Shown: positions 45,101-50,723 of the stretch, in pieces
Position numbering within the stretch: position 1 is the stretch's first letter
Layout of the letters: each line of letters begins with the position of its first letter
Assembly (NCBI GenBank): GCA_017654935.2
Contig: CM065686.1
Span: forward strand, 22,544,134-22,608,133
Origin: Phymorhynchus buccinoides
Lineage: Eukaryota > Mollusca > Gastropoda > Neogastropoda > Raphitomidae
Length of the DNA: 64,000 bases
Reading direction: 5' to 3'
The notes under the pieces: model-generated
The model's input: only the letters and a program-made list of their open reading frames with translations
What the model was told of the DNA's origin: nothing
The model's database searches: none
Translations under genes and position numbers: made by a program

Positions 45101-45806
45101 AGCGCAAAGAAGGAAATTTCATTTTTTATTCAGGTCAAACTTCAAGGTCAAGGCCAGCACGCCAATAATTTATGCTCAGGTGTCTTCTACTCTAGGTGAT
45201 ACACCACCGCACAAAATCTGAAGTGCTTTTGTCAAGAAAAATATGACTAAAACACCAATTTTTAGACCCCAACCACTTTAAAGGTCTACCAATGACCTTG
45301 ATCGGTACCTCATCATCAGAATTGCCACAAACCAATGCACCTACATGCCAAGTTTGAAGACTGTAAGTCAACGGTGTAGAAAATATTGCCCCTTAAAGAT
45401 TTTAGATTTCCAAGGTCATATGTCAAGGTCAACATCACTACAGTAATAATTTATGCACGTGCAGCATCTAGGCACCCTAAGGAACAATTCTGCTTGGTTC
45501 AGTGGTTTAGGCGCCATGAAGTGGAACACATTTTTGTCACACACAAACACATACATACATACAGACAGTGACTAACGCACAGCCCTCATCCCCATAGTAA
45601 AATATGATACTTGTTTTAGAATTTCACCAACCAAGCTGCATTCAGTCACCTGTTTCAGGCTTAGCACACTCCTTTTTGTGGTTAGGCCAATGACGTTTTT
45701 GGCAGTCTCGAGAGCAGTAGCCAACCGTCTTGCAGGCCGAGCAGAGACGAACTGTAATAGTGCCAGAGCCATCGTCATGGCGTCCACATTCAGCGCATTT
45801 GTCCAT
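28171..45806 (-). CDS. Dual MYND-finger protein, about 462 residues, copy A
   Basis: Eight exons join in phase: 45806-45650, 42277-42165, 41476-41308, 38344-38139, 36278-36094, 32097-31908, 31315-31142 and 28365-28171, ending in TGA. The sum is 1389 bases. MYND 1 uses C4, C7, C22, C25, C31, C35, H43 and C47. MYND 2 uses C89, C92, C102, C105, C111, C115, H123 and C127, split over two exons. Then come two copies of an unknown module: W-x-x-A-R with I-V/D-x-F-x-D (W185 and W310), followed by R-x-x-x-L-R-x-G-x-F-L-C (237-248 and 420-431). Pro/Ser/Thr-rich linkers separate them. No signal peptide or membrane segment is seen. MYND fingers are known to bind proline-rich peptides; a role as an adaptor is inference. 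I do not recognise the family. Confidence 0.85.
29390..29530. mobile_element. Palindromic MITE with CAG target duplication
   Basis: It runs GGCCTGTATTC to GAATACAGGCC, with arms of about 60 bp (GTTAGCATGATGCTAACTTA shared). CAG flanks both ends. Three-base duplications fit PIF/Harbinger-type elements, but CAG is not their usual TWA target. Confidence 0.7.
29600..30136. repeat. GT tract and locally repeated GC-richer sequence
   Basis: A GT microsatellite (29629-29662) is followed by segments that resemble each other, such as TTTATAAACGCGCG at 29914 and 30052 and GATGACCGGGGACAGTAACT against CATGACCAGGGATAGTGACT. This is an old interspersed repeat; no gene seen. Confidence 0.5.
30137..30257. 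repeat. Poly-G dominated tract
   Basis: Runs of 8-19 G broken by T, TGC or A over about 120 bases. Proline-rich frames on the minus strand are translation of this tract. Confidence 0.9.
30955..31108 (+). repeat. Dispersed repeat with CAA-like tail, copy 2
   Basis: Same family as 20762-20930: GTGTGGCTGCTCACGTGGCGG, TGCTTCGGCCGTTGGGAT, CCTGGAGTCTTTAAGCCAGG, CGACAACAAGAAC. It lies just inside intron 7. Confidence 0.7.
31142..31315 (-). CDS. MYND gene copy A, exon 7 (module 2 only)
   Basis: The acceptor is CTGTCACACAG and the donor is GTCAAG followed by GTAGGG; 174 bases, phase 0 at both ends. It encodes Y-M-D-V-L-S-L-T-T-Y-P, then S-M-T-G-E-E-V-R-V, and ends R-H-W-I-V-K. No counterpart was found between exons 4 and 5, so the first module may lack this segment. 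Because it is phase 0 and a multiple of three, it could be skipped. Confidence 0.7.
31600..31755. mobile_element. Decayed TTAA-family MITE end
   Basis: It ends GCGACTGTGGCGATGAAAGG followed by ATTAA, and contains ATCAGACCCTGA and GGCATTGGGTGTTAAAT, as in the copy at 19015-19256. Confidence 0.45.
31908..32097 (-). CDS. MYND gene copy A, exon 6 (Pro-rich linker, module A2)
   Basis: The acceptor is TTGTGTGCAG and the donor is TTGAAAGAG followed by GTAATG. The first 30 residues are Pro, Ser, Ala and Thr, then W-R-R-A-R-E-K-A and V-I-D-R-F-K-D-I, the second copy of module A. Confidence 0.82.
32378..33945 (+). repeat. 67-bp minisatellite, about 23 units
   Basis: The unit includes CATGTTCATCCCATTCAGAT, GAAGCAATCATGCCCCAGTT and CCACTCAAATCCACAAGCCA. 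Units differ mainly at CTCAAATCC/CTCCAATCC and at AATGTAG/AATCCAG/AGTGTAG. It lies in intron 5 of the MYND gene. Frames reading M-K-Q-S-C-P-S-C are the repeat itself; 67 is not a multiple of three. Confidence 0.95.
34270..34570 (-). mobile_element. Retroelement 3' tail (GTCAA)n
   Basis: GTCAAGTCAAGTCAAGTCAA, then AATTATCTTTACT and an A-rich stretch, with GT tracts on both sides. A similar stretch (AAATCCAAATCCAAATCATC, TTTATTATCTCATAACAG) is at 26329-26500. The pattern fits the 3' end of a LINE with a short repeated tail, but no coding part is left. Confidence 0.4.
34852..35247 (+). mobile_element. tRNA-derived SINE, full length
   Basis: The head GGTGTAGAGTGGCACAGTGG has an A box, and GATCGAACCTGGG is a B box. 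The body has TCTTTCGGATGAGACGATAA, CGAGGTCCCGTGTGCCCATG, GCTCTCCAGGTGGGAGCAAC and a TACCTAATACCTAATACC tail. It lies in intron 5, antisense to the gene. Confidence 0.85.
35290..35895 (-). repeat. Dispersed repeat, head type 2, interrupted
   Basis: In reverse it has the body shared with 39675-40005 (AACTTCCTCTAATCTG, TTTGACTCTGCCTTTTCCC) and the type 2 head (TTTGAGCTCCTCCGAAAT, CATTATGGCCATATGGCCTG, GAACGCAGAAGAAG). About 230 bp of other sequence (35455-35685) splits it. Confidence 0.6.
36094..36278 (-). CDS. MYND gene copy A, exon 5 (module B1)
   Basis: The acceptor is CAAATTTCAG and the donor is GAACC followed by GTAAGA. It encodes D-A-E-G-N-P, F-R-Y-N-Q-L-R-E-G-N-F-L-C and G-L-R-I-D-D-P. 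It ends two bases into a Pro codon, matching exon 6, which starts with one base. A partial duplicate of its 5' part lies at 37690-37744. Confidence 0.85.
36296..36455. mobile_element. Small foldback element next to exon 5
   Basis: ACAGTGGAACCTCCCTCATA and, inverted, ACAGTGGAACATCCGTTATA form the ends; the arms repeat AGACCT-type motifs. It starts about 18 bases before the exon 5 acceptor on the gene strand. Pieces of the family are at 17040-17090 and 38493-38590. Confidence 0.6.
36460..37689. other. Intron 4, nothing coding recognised
   Basis: AT-rich, with pyrimidine tracts, a CCCCCCACCCCTTCC tract and scraps of the ACGGGCTATAAGG-type repeat (36865 and 37365-37510). I looked here for a counterpart of exon 7 and did not find one. 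Confidence 0.5.
37690..37744 (-). pseudogene. Relic duplicate of exon 5 start
   Basis: On the minus strand, CAAATTCTAG is followed by a frame reading D-A-E-G-N-T-L-F-V-L-F-Q-T-P-Q-D-P. Exon 5 reads D-A-E-G-N-P-S-F-V-I-F-Y-T-P-K-D-P. The similarity covers the acceptor and about 17 codons, then stops. It lacks the R-x-x-x-L-R core. Confidence 0.7.
37800..37975. repeat. (CA)n microsatellite
   Basis: About 110 bases of nearly pure CA with CATGCATG interruptions. Cys/Val and His/Thr frames here are not genes. Confidence 0.95.
38139..38344 (-). CDS. MYND gene copy A, exon 4 (linker, module A1)
   Basis: The acceptor is TTGTTTTAG and the donor is GGGGATG followed by GTGATG, phase 0. I chose this donor because it makes the exon end at the same module position as exon 6 (11 residues after the shared Phe). 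The Ser-rich linker is followed by W-D-E-A-R-S-R-A, then I-V-D-K-F-P-D-L. Confidence 0.75.
38720..39265. mobile_element. piggyBac-like MITE inside a dispersed repeat
   Basis: TTAACTCTTCTACTGCC and, inverted, TTAACTCTTGTACTACC are the ends, with TTAA at both. It splits a dispersed repeat: 38621-38719 matches the left part and 39266-39326 the right part of the family at 20762-20930. No transposase is seen. Confidence 0.75.
39675..40005 (+). repeat. Dispersed repeat, head type 2
   Basis: The head TTCTTCTGCGTTCCCAGGCC and TGCATTCAGCCGGCACATTC joins the same body as head type 1 (GTAGATGACA, AAAAGGCAGAGTCAAAGAG, TTCCAGAAGGTGGGGGA, TATCCCCACGGGGGG). The inverted copy is 63350-63705. Confidence 0.7.
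40245..40737 (+). repeat. Dispersed repeats: head type 1, then CAA-tail family
   Basis: 40245-40565 is a head type 1 copy; 40590-40737 is a CAA-tail copy ending CAACAACAACAACAACC. The C run at 40537-40548 is 12 long; its copy C counterpart is 27 long. Confidence 0.75.
40852..41226 (+). mobile_element. tRNA-derived SINE, full length
   Basis: Almost identical in its head and body to the SINE at 34852. The tail is (ACCAAAT)-like. The inverted counterpart in copy C is 62118-62489. It ends 82 bases from exon 3 of the MYND gene. Confidence 0.85.
41308..41476 (-). CDS. MYND gene copy A, exon 3 (second half of MYND 2)
   Basis: The acceptor is TTTCTTCAG; the frame opens K-C-G-L-Q. It supplies C-S-S-C, Y-C-S-H-D-C, and W-K-T-H-R-P-V-C. 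The donor is AAGAAAG followed by GTTTGT. The protein is identical to the copy C exon at 61863-62031. Confidence 0.9.
42106..42160. repeat. (CT)n microsatellite next to exon 2 donor
   Basis: About 55 bases of pure CT (GA on the coding strand). The counterpart in copy C is 59 bases (61170-61228). Confidence 0.95.
42165..42277 (-). CDS. MYND gene copy A, exon 2 (linker, first half of MYND 2)
   Basis: The acceptor is CACTGTTTCAG; two bases complete a Glu codon. The exon encodes a Lys/Asp/Gly-rich linker ending M-T-C-H and stops in phase 0 at GTAAAG. C89 is the first ligand of MYND 2. A (CT)n microsatellite, (GA)n on the gene strand, begins four bases into the intron. Confidence 0.88.
42330..42605 (-). 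repeat. About 38-bp tandem repeat, 7 units
   Basis: CCAGAGTTACTGTTCTTTGC and TTTCCATAGAGAATCT recur about seven times, just upstream of exon 2. The counterpart in copy C is 60725-61005 with the same number of units. Confidence 0.9.
42840..43175. repeat. Two tandem copies, about 175 bp
   Basis: ATTGTTAAAAT-T-CGGGACTTTA, GTTGCAC-GCCTCCGGGCAT and TTGTTCCCACCATCTTT occur at 42849 and again at 43016. Also present in copy C (60150-60490). Confidence 0.85.
43287..43811. mobile_element. hAT-like MITE (copy A)
   Basis: It begins CAGGGTTCATAG and ends CTGTGAACCCTG. AACATG stands on both sides. CAGGG ends are typical of hAT elements, though these usually duplicate 8 bases. The interior repeats TTCACAAACTTTCA several times. 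Copy B has it (50188-50723); copy C has an empty site. Confidence 0.75.
44735..45460 (+). repeat. Dispersed repeat with TCAAGGTCA motifs
   Basis: Blocks with CAAAATTTGAAG-GATTC and CACGAGATATA recur inside it two to three times. TCAAGGTCA occurs twice. Counterparts are 51675-52395 (B), 58385-59055 (C, inverted) and the old copy at 8655-9460. It lies in intron 1. Confidence 0.7.
45650..45806 (-). CDS. MYND gene copy A, first coding exon (MYND 1)
   Basis: It starts M-D-K-C-A-E-C and includes the whole first MYND finger. The donor is GAAACAG followed by GTGACT, leaving one base. The ATG follows an in-frame TGA at nine bases upstream, so it is the first usable start. The exon probably begins at 45866, after CTTTTTTCTTTAAG, with 60 bases of leader. 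Confidence 0.9.
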
Positions 45807-45807
45807 G

Positions 45808-45815
45808 TGACGTCA
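45808..45815. promoter_or_regulatory. CRE-like palindrome TGACGTCA at the start codon
   Basis: A perfect TGACGTCA sits one base before the ATG and is kept in all three copies (52739-52746, 58004-58011). If the exon starts at a splice acceptor this is leader, not promoter, so a CREB/ATF role is uncertain. Confidence 0.3.
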
Positions 45816-45971
45816 GTTTGATTCACTGATCAATTCATCCGATAGCTCCTCCTTAGTTATCTCTTCCTTAAAGAAAAAAGGAAAATAAAGAAAGAAAAAA
45901 GTTGTGATGACTGACAGAATAACAATCTTGAGAGATGGAACAGTCCTCAGAGGGGGTCTGGGAGTGATTAC

Positions 45972-46211
45972 TGTCGCAGCCAAAAAAGTCGCTTGTTCAA
46001 ATAAATCGCCCGCTACTATGAGAGTGTGTATAAATTTGCGACAACCACAAATTTCACTCTTTCTTTACTTGAACCATTTACCTAACCCTAACCCTAACCC
46101 TAGAAAAAAAGTGAAATTTGTGGTTCATGCTCAATGTCGCAAACTGTCGCAAATACACTCTCATAGTAGCCAGGCAATTTATTTGAACGAGCGACTTTTT
46201 TGACTGCGACA
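45972..46211. mobile_element. Foldback MITE with telomeric loop (copy A)
   Basis: It runs TGTCGCAGCC to GACTGCGACA, with arms of about 100 bp. The loop contains CCTAACCCTAACCCTAACCC (46081-46100). ATTAC flanks both ends, and the uninterrupted 104-bp repeat unit next door reads GTGATTACAACAAGCC, which proves insertion and a 5-bp target duplication. Confidence 0.85.
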
Positions 46212-46284
46212 ATTACAACAAGCCATTCAATACTGCACATCTTCCAATAAGATTTGTCAGTTATTTAGTAGTTTTATTTTTGTC

Positions 46285-46420
46285 CTAAGAGGGGGTCTGG
46301 GAGTGATTACAACAAGCCGTTCAATACTGCAAATGGAAGTCTATCTTCCAATAAGATTTTTCAGTTATTTAGTAGTTTTATTTTAGTCCTCAGAGGGGGT
46401 CTGGGAGTGATTACTCTTCT
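46285..46420 (+). repeat. 104-bp repeat, short array (copy A)
   Basis: AGAGGGGGTCTGGGAGTGAT appears at 45949, 46289 and 46393. The unit also has AACAAGCCGTTCAATACTGC and TTATTTAGTAGTTTTATTTT. Copy B has about 14 units. Confidence 0.9.
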
Positions 46421-46526
46421 TCTTTCATGTTGTGAAACCAGCTCTAACCAACTCTGAACACTATTCGTAACCTGAGCAAAGCAAATTAGTCTATCTTGTT
46501 GAAAGTGGGGGGTTGGGTGGGTTACA

Positions 46527-46751
46527 GGTCGTTTCGTACCCTGGACTTTTCGTACCCTGGACGTTTCGTACCAAATTTTAGTCGTTTTTTAAAGACAGGA
46601 GAGATGATTTTGACCAAAAAAACAGATGCTTGTGGCAAAAGAAAAGACCATCTAACCCTAACCCTATCCCTAACCCTAACCCTATGCCTATCCCAACGGA
46701 AAATAGTTACGAAACGTCCAGGGTTCGAAATGTCTTGGGTACGAAACGACC
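46527..46751. mobile_element. Second foldback element with telomeric loop, copy A only
   Basis: The ends are GGTCGTTTCGTACCC and GGGTACGAAACGACC. The loop carries CTAACCCTAACCCTATCCC and CTAACCCTAACCCTATGCC (about 46652-46690). Its arms differ from the TGTCGCAG element. Copies B and C lack it at the matching place. Confidence 0.8.
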
Positions 46752-47512
46752 AGTTCTCGGTTGGGTGTGGTGGGTGTGGTTAGCTAAACTTGAACTTCAC
46801 TTCTTCTTCTTTTTTTGTTTGAACCCACAAGCTTTTAGTTGATCATTCAAGCAAATTCGATCAGGAAAAAAAAAGATTGGAAAAAAATGTAATCATCATT
46901 ATGATACTGATATCACCTAACACAACCGGACTTTTCTGAAAAGTTTTCATTGCAGCTTTAGTCTTTAGATTCAGAAGGCCTAGATTTTAATTTTTTAATG
47001 TTACAAAAAGTAAACTTGAACGTGTTAACCAAAGGCTTAAAGATGCATGTGGTAGATTAAAATGGCTAAGCAATGAATATTGCGCTGTAGAAGATAATAC
47101 CAATTGACTTACTTAATTGAACGTGTTTCAAATGTCAAGGTCCGTAAGCAAAGATACGGGATGCTGAGTCTTTTGGATTACAGAGCTTCTTTGTAACGGC
47201 TACTTTCGGTTTTGTTTGGAATCAAAATAACTTTTAACACTGTCAACATCACTAACACATGCACAGAAAAGTCAACCCACGGGCAGGGTCAGATCATTGG
47301 GTCCCGATAAATACCAGGAATTTGTTTTGTTTGTCAGACAAACTGCTATGCGTTTTCTTTAACCTGTGTACGTTTGAGCGCCTTCCAGGAAACAGGTGTC
47401 TAATCTGTAAATAATGTACCAGGAAAAGCGAAAAGTAGCAGTCTCTATGTTTCAGGGGAGAGCACTGGACGTCAGTGAATGCTCCGATCCTCTCTCTAAA
47501 ATGTGTGAGATA

Positions 47513-48416
47513 TGGGGCTCAAACGTGATAAAATACCAGTTAACTTCTTAACTGGCTTTAAGATACCAGTTAAGTAGTTAAGTGGACTTTCTTATTTATC
47601 GGGCTCAGACGTGATAAAATACCAGTTAACTACTTAAGTGGACTTTCTTACTCACAAAACGTGATAAAATACCAGTTAACTACTTAAGTGGACTTTCTTA
47701 TCAATTTCCGCTTCCTTTCAGTTAACTGCTTAAGTGGCATTTTATCATATTATGAATGAAAACCAACTAGTTAACTTGTTTTTGTAACACGAAATCCCAT
47801 TGGATACTGCAGATCAGCAATTTTCCCCCAGAAATTGCTCCAAATACGTTTTAGTAACTGAAATAATCCCCAAATAGCATCAAATAGTATAAATATATCA
47901 TTGCCCGTTTCTTATGAGTTAGTGAATAGATTGTATCCGTCATGTTGAATTTCAACAGATGGTGTTTATGTTACGTTATTTTATTTATTTATTTATTTAT
48001 TTTTACTAATTTGTGGTTAAAATATTGTCTCTGAAAAACGCACCAGGCTGCGATTTTGTGGGAACTACGTCTACGGTTGTGGCTCAGCTCAAGACGAGAC
48101 GCTTTCTTTCGTTCTGTTTGTTGCCAGGAAAATTGGCACGTACAAGTGACTATCATCGGCCATATTTGCGGAAAAGGGTCAGGGTCAATAGTACTTGACG
48201 CGGGAATCATTAAGTAAAAAAAACTAAAAAACGCCGACCAATTACATTGCGTGTTACAAAACCTTCAGAAAATAATTCCTCTCAAACGGAAAAACAGTTA
48301 AATGACTTTGAAATGTCTGTTAACTAGTTAACTTGTATAAGCGATTTCCGTGTCCGGTAACTGGAATAGTAATGCAGTTAAGTTGTTAACTGGTATTTTA
48401 GCACGTCTGAGCCCCA
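47513..48416. mobile_element. Foldback element, about 904 bp (copy A)
   Basis: The ends are TGGGGCTCAAACGTGATAAA and, inverted, TGGGGCTCAGACGTGCTAAA, flanked by TA. Inside, ATACCAGTTAACTACTTAAG-type subrepeats occur in both directions. No transposase seen; TA flanks suggest a Tc1/mariner-type mover. The equivalent in B/C (55648-56566) spans the palindrome centre. Confidence 0.75.
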
Positions 48417-48420
48417 TAGT

Positions 48421-48658
48421 ATATTATAATAATAATAATAATAACAGTACATTTACATAGCGCTTTACCTCAGATGAGCCCAAAGCGCTTTACAATCAAT
48501 TATTCATCAACAGATAACAAAAAAAAACATTCAAGAGTGACACCAACCACCAACAGTGCATATGCAAAGCAACTCTCTCTCTCTCTCTCTAACACACACG
48601 CACACACACACACGCGCACACACACACACACGCGCACACGCACACGCGCACGCACACG

Positions 48659-48695
<37 letters not shown>

Positions 48696-49578
48696 GCGTG
48701 CGCGCGCGCGCGCACCACAAAACACAGCACAAACCTCTTAAATCAATCTTCCCTCACGTGCACACAACGATAGACAACTGATCAAATATTTAGGGCGCAG
48801 CAGGAAAAAGATGGGTTTTAAGAGAGGTTTTGAATGAGGAGACTGAGTTGGAGTGTCGGAGAGGAGAAGGCAGAGAATTCCACAGAGATGGTGCTTGACA
48901 AGAAAAAGAACGTTGGCCAGCAGATTTGAGACGGATGGAGGGAATGGAAAGGAGACGAGAATCAGAAGACGAACGTAGTTGGCGAGCTGGGACATAGAGA
49001 TCAAGAAGATCAGAGAGATACTGGGGAGCTTGATCATTCAGTGACTTGAAGGCAAGGAGGAGAATTTTGTAGTCAATACGTGATTGAACTGGGAGCCAAT
49101 GTAGGGAACGAAGAACCGGAGTGATGTGATCGTACCTAGGGGAGCGAGAAATGAGACGAGCAGCATTATTCTGGACCCGTTGGAGCTTAGAGATGAGAAT
49201 TGATGGACAGCCAGCAAGAAGTGAGTTACAGTAGTCAAGGCGAGACAGGACAAAAGCACATAGGGGAAGACGGGGTAAAAAGCGCATGGGCGGGTAAGAA
49301 GCCCACCCCAATTATCTCATGAAATAAAGAAAATTTCAGTCAAATTTGCCCATGAGACGAATGCTAGACATTAACGCTCGTCTCATGGGCAAAATGAGAC
49401 TGAAATTTGCTTCATTTCATGAGATAATTGGGGTGGGCTTCTTACCCGCCCATGCGCTTTTTACCCCGTCTTCCCCTACTAGAGTCTTCAGGGCATCCTG
49501 AGAGAGGAAACGACGGATGGAACTAATTCTTCGAAGTTCTAGATAGCAAGCCTTGCAAACATTAAACATATTAAAGCC
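48421..49578 (-). mobile_element. CR1-like LINE 3' end, split by a foldback element
   Basis: On the minus strand 49258-48790 reads S-R-L-D-Y-C-N-S-L-L-A-G, L-Q-R-V-Q-N-N-A-A-R-L-I, L-H-W-L-P-V, Y-K-I-L-L-L, and W-N-S-L-P-S-P-L-R, ending L-K-T-H-L-F-P-A-A-P, the C-terminus of a CR1-like reverse transcriptase. The 3' UTR has AGCGCTTTACCTCAGATGAG and ends in a (TTA)n tail at 48421-48445. A (CA)n/(CG) tract lies at 48590-48716. The 5' side resumes at 49490 and enters the gap. Confidence 0.85.
49263..49488. mobile_element. Palindromic MITE inside the LINE
   Basis: The ends are GGGGAAGACGGGGTAAAAAG and its inverse, arms about 100 bp, flanked by TA. It interrupts the LINE coding sequence just before A-F-V-L-S-R-L-D-Y-C; the frame resumes beyond it. 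Tc1/mariner-type target. Confidence 0.85.
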
Positions 49579-50078
49579 NNNNNNNNNNNNNNNNNNNNNN
49601 NNNNNNNNNNNNNNNNNNNNNNNNNNNNNNNNNNNNNNNNNNNNNNNNNNNNNNNNNNNNNNNNNNNNNNNNNNNNNNNNNNNNNNNNNNNNNNNNNNNN
49701 NNNNNNNNNNNNNNNNNNNNNNNNNNNNNNNNNNNNNNNNNNNNNNNNNNNNNNNNNNNNNNNNNNNNNNNNNNNNNNNNNNNNNNNNNNNNNNNNNNNN
49801 NNNNNNNNNNNNNNNNNNNNNNNNNNNNNNNNNNNNNNNNNNNNNNNNNNNNNNNNNNNNNNNNNNNNNNNNNNNNNNNNNNNNNNNNNNNNNNNNNNNN
49901 NNNNNNNNNNNNNNNNNNNNNNNNNNNNNNNNNNNNNNNNNNNNNNNNNNNNNNNNNNNNNNNNNNNNNNNNNNNNNNNNNNNNNNNNNNNNNNNNNNNN
50001 NNNNNNNNNNNNNNNNNNNNNNNNNNNNNNNNNNNNNNNNNNNNNNNNNNNNNNNNNNNNNNNNNNNNNNNNNNNNNN
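49579..50078. other. Assembly gap, exactly 500 N
   Basis: A round-number placeholder, so the true size is unknown. It joins LINE sequence to copy B in the middle of MYND intron 1. Reading frames through it have no meaning. Confidence 0.98.
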
Positions 50079-50187
50079 AGATATTGCTCAGACACACAAC
50101 AAATAAAAAAGACACATGATCGCAATACCTCGCCACTCAATATGGAAGGCAATGGGATCACCACAACACGGCTAAAAAAACACCATG

Positions 50188-50723
50188 TAGGGTTCATAGC
50201 CAAACAGCAGCCTAATTTTCACAAACTTTTCACAAACTTTCAAAGCCCAACTTTAGGGTTTTCCCAAATCGAAGGTTTTTCGGAAAGCGGCACAATATGC
50301 TGAGCGCTTGTTGGTTGCATCATTTCGCAGCCATACTTTATATGCAGAATTTTCGAGCCAAAGCTCACTGAAGACACATTTGCCCCGCAATTGTGCGCTA
50401 CGCGTAAAGATCGGATGTCTTTAAAGGGAAGCAACTCGCGTCAATTCCGGTAAAAAATCGAAAGTAAGTCGCACCGATCGTATGCATAAAAATATTCATT
50501 TTATTTCATAATTATAAAAAAAATTCTTGGCACAATGATTCAAAATTATGGTCCTGGGCGATTTGGGGGGCAGATTGATGAAGATTTGACAGTAGCTCAA
50601 AATTCACAAACTTTCAAAGACACTACTCTTGGTTTTTCATTTTTCACAAACTTTCATGGGCCTTGAAAATGAAGTCTATTTTCCCCAAACCTTCCCAAAC
50701 TTTCCCAACTGCTGTGAACCCTG
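50188..50723. mobile_element. hAT-like MITE (copy B)
   Basis: Counterpart of 43287-43811, with TAGGGTTCATAG at one end and CTGTGAACCCTG at the other. Confidence 0.75.

Larger units (their letters stand above)
39355..48416. repeat. Duplication zone copy A
   Basis: Bases 39355 to about 47760 match 64000 down to 56316 in reverse (copy C). Bases from about 43192 to 48180 match 50079-56315 in the same orientation (copy B). Position 39355 pairs with the last base of the window, so the C duplication continues outside. The segment includes MYND gene exons 1 to 3. Confidence 0.9.

Noticed and set aside
48474..48773. Frames rich in Thr/His or Val/Cys
   Set aside because: Translation of a CA/CG microsatellite in the LINE 3' UTR.
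49417..50203. Long frames across the N run
   Set aside because: They consist of unknown bases.
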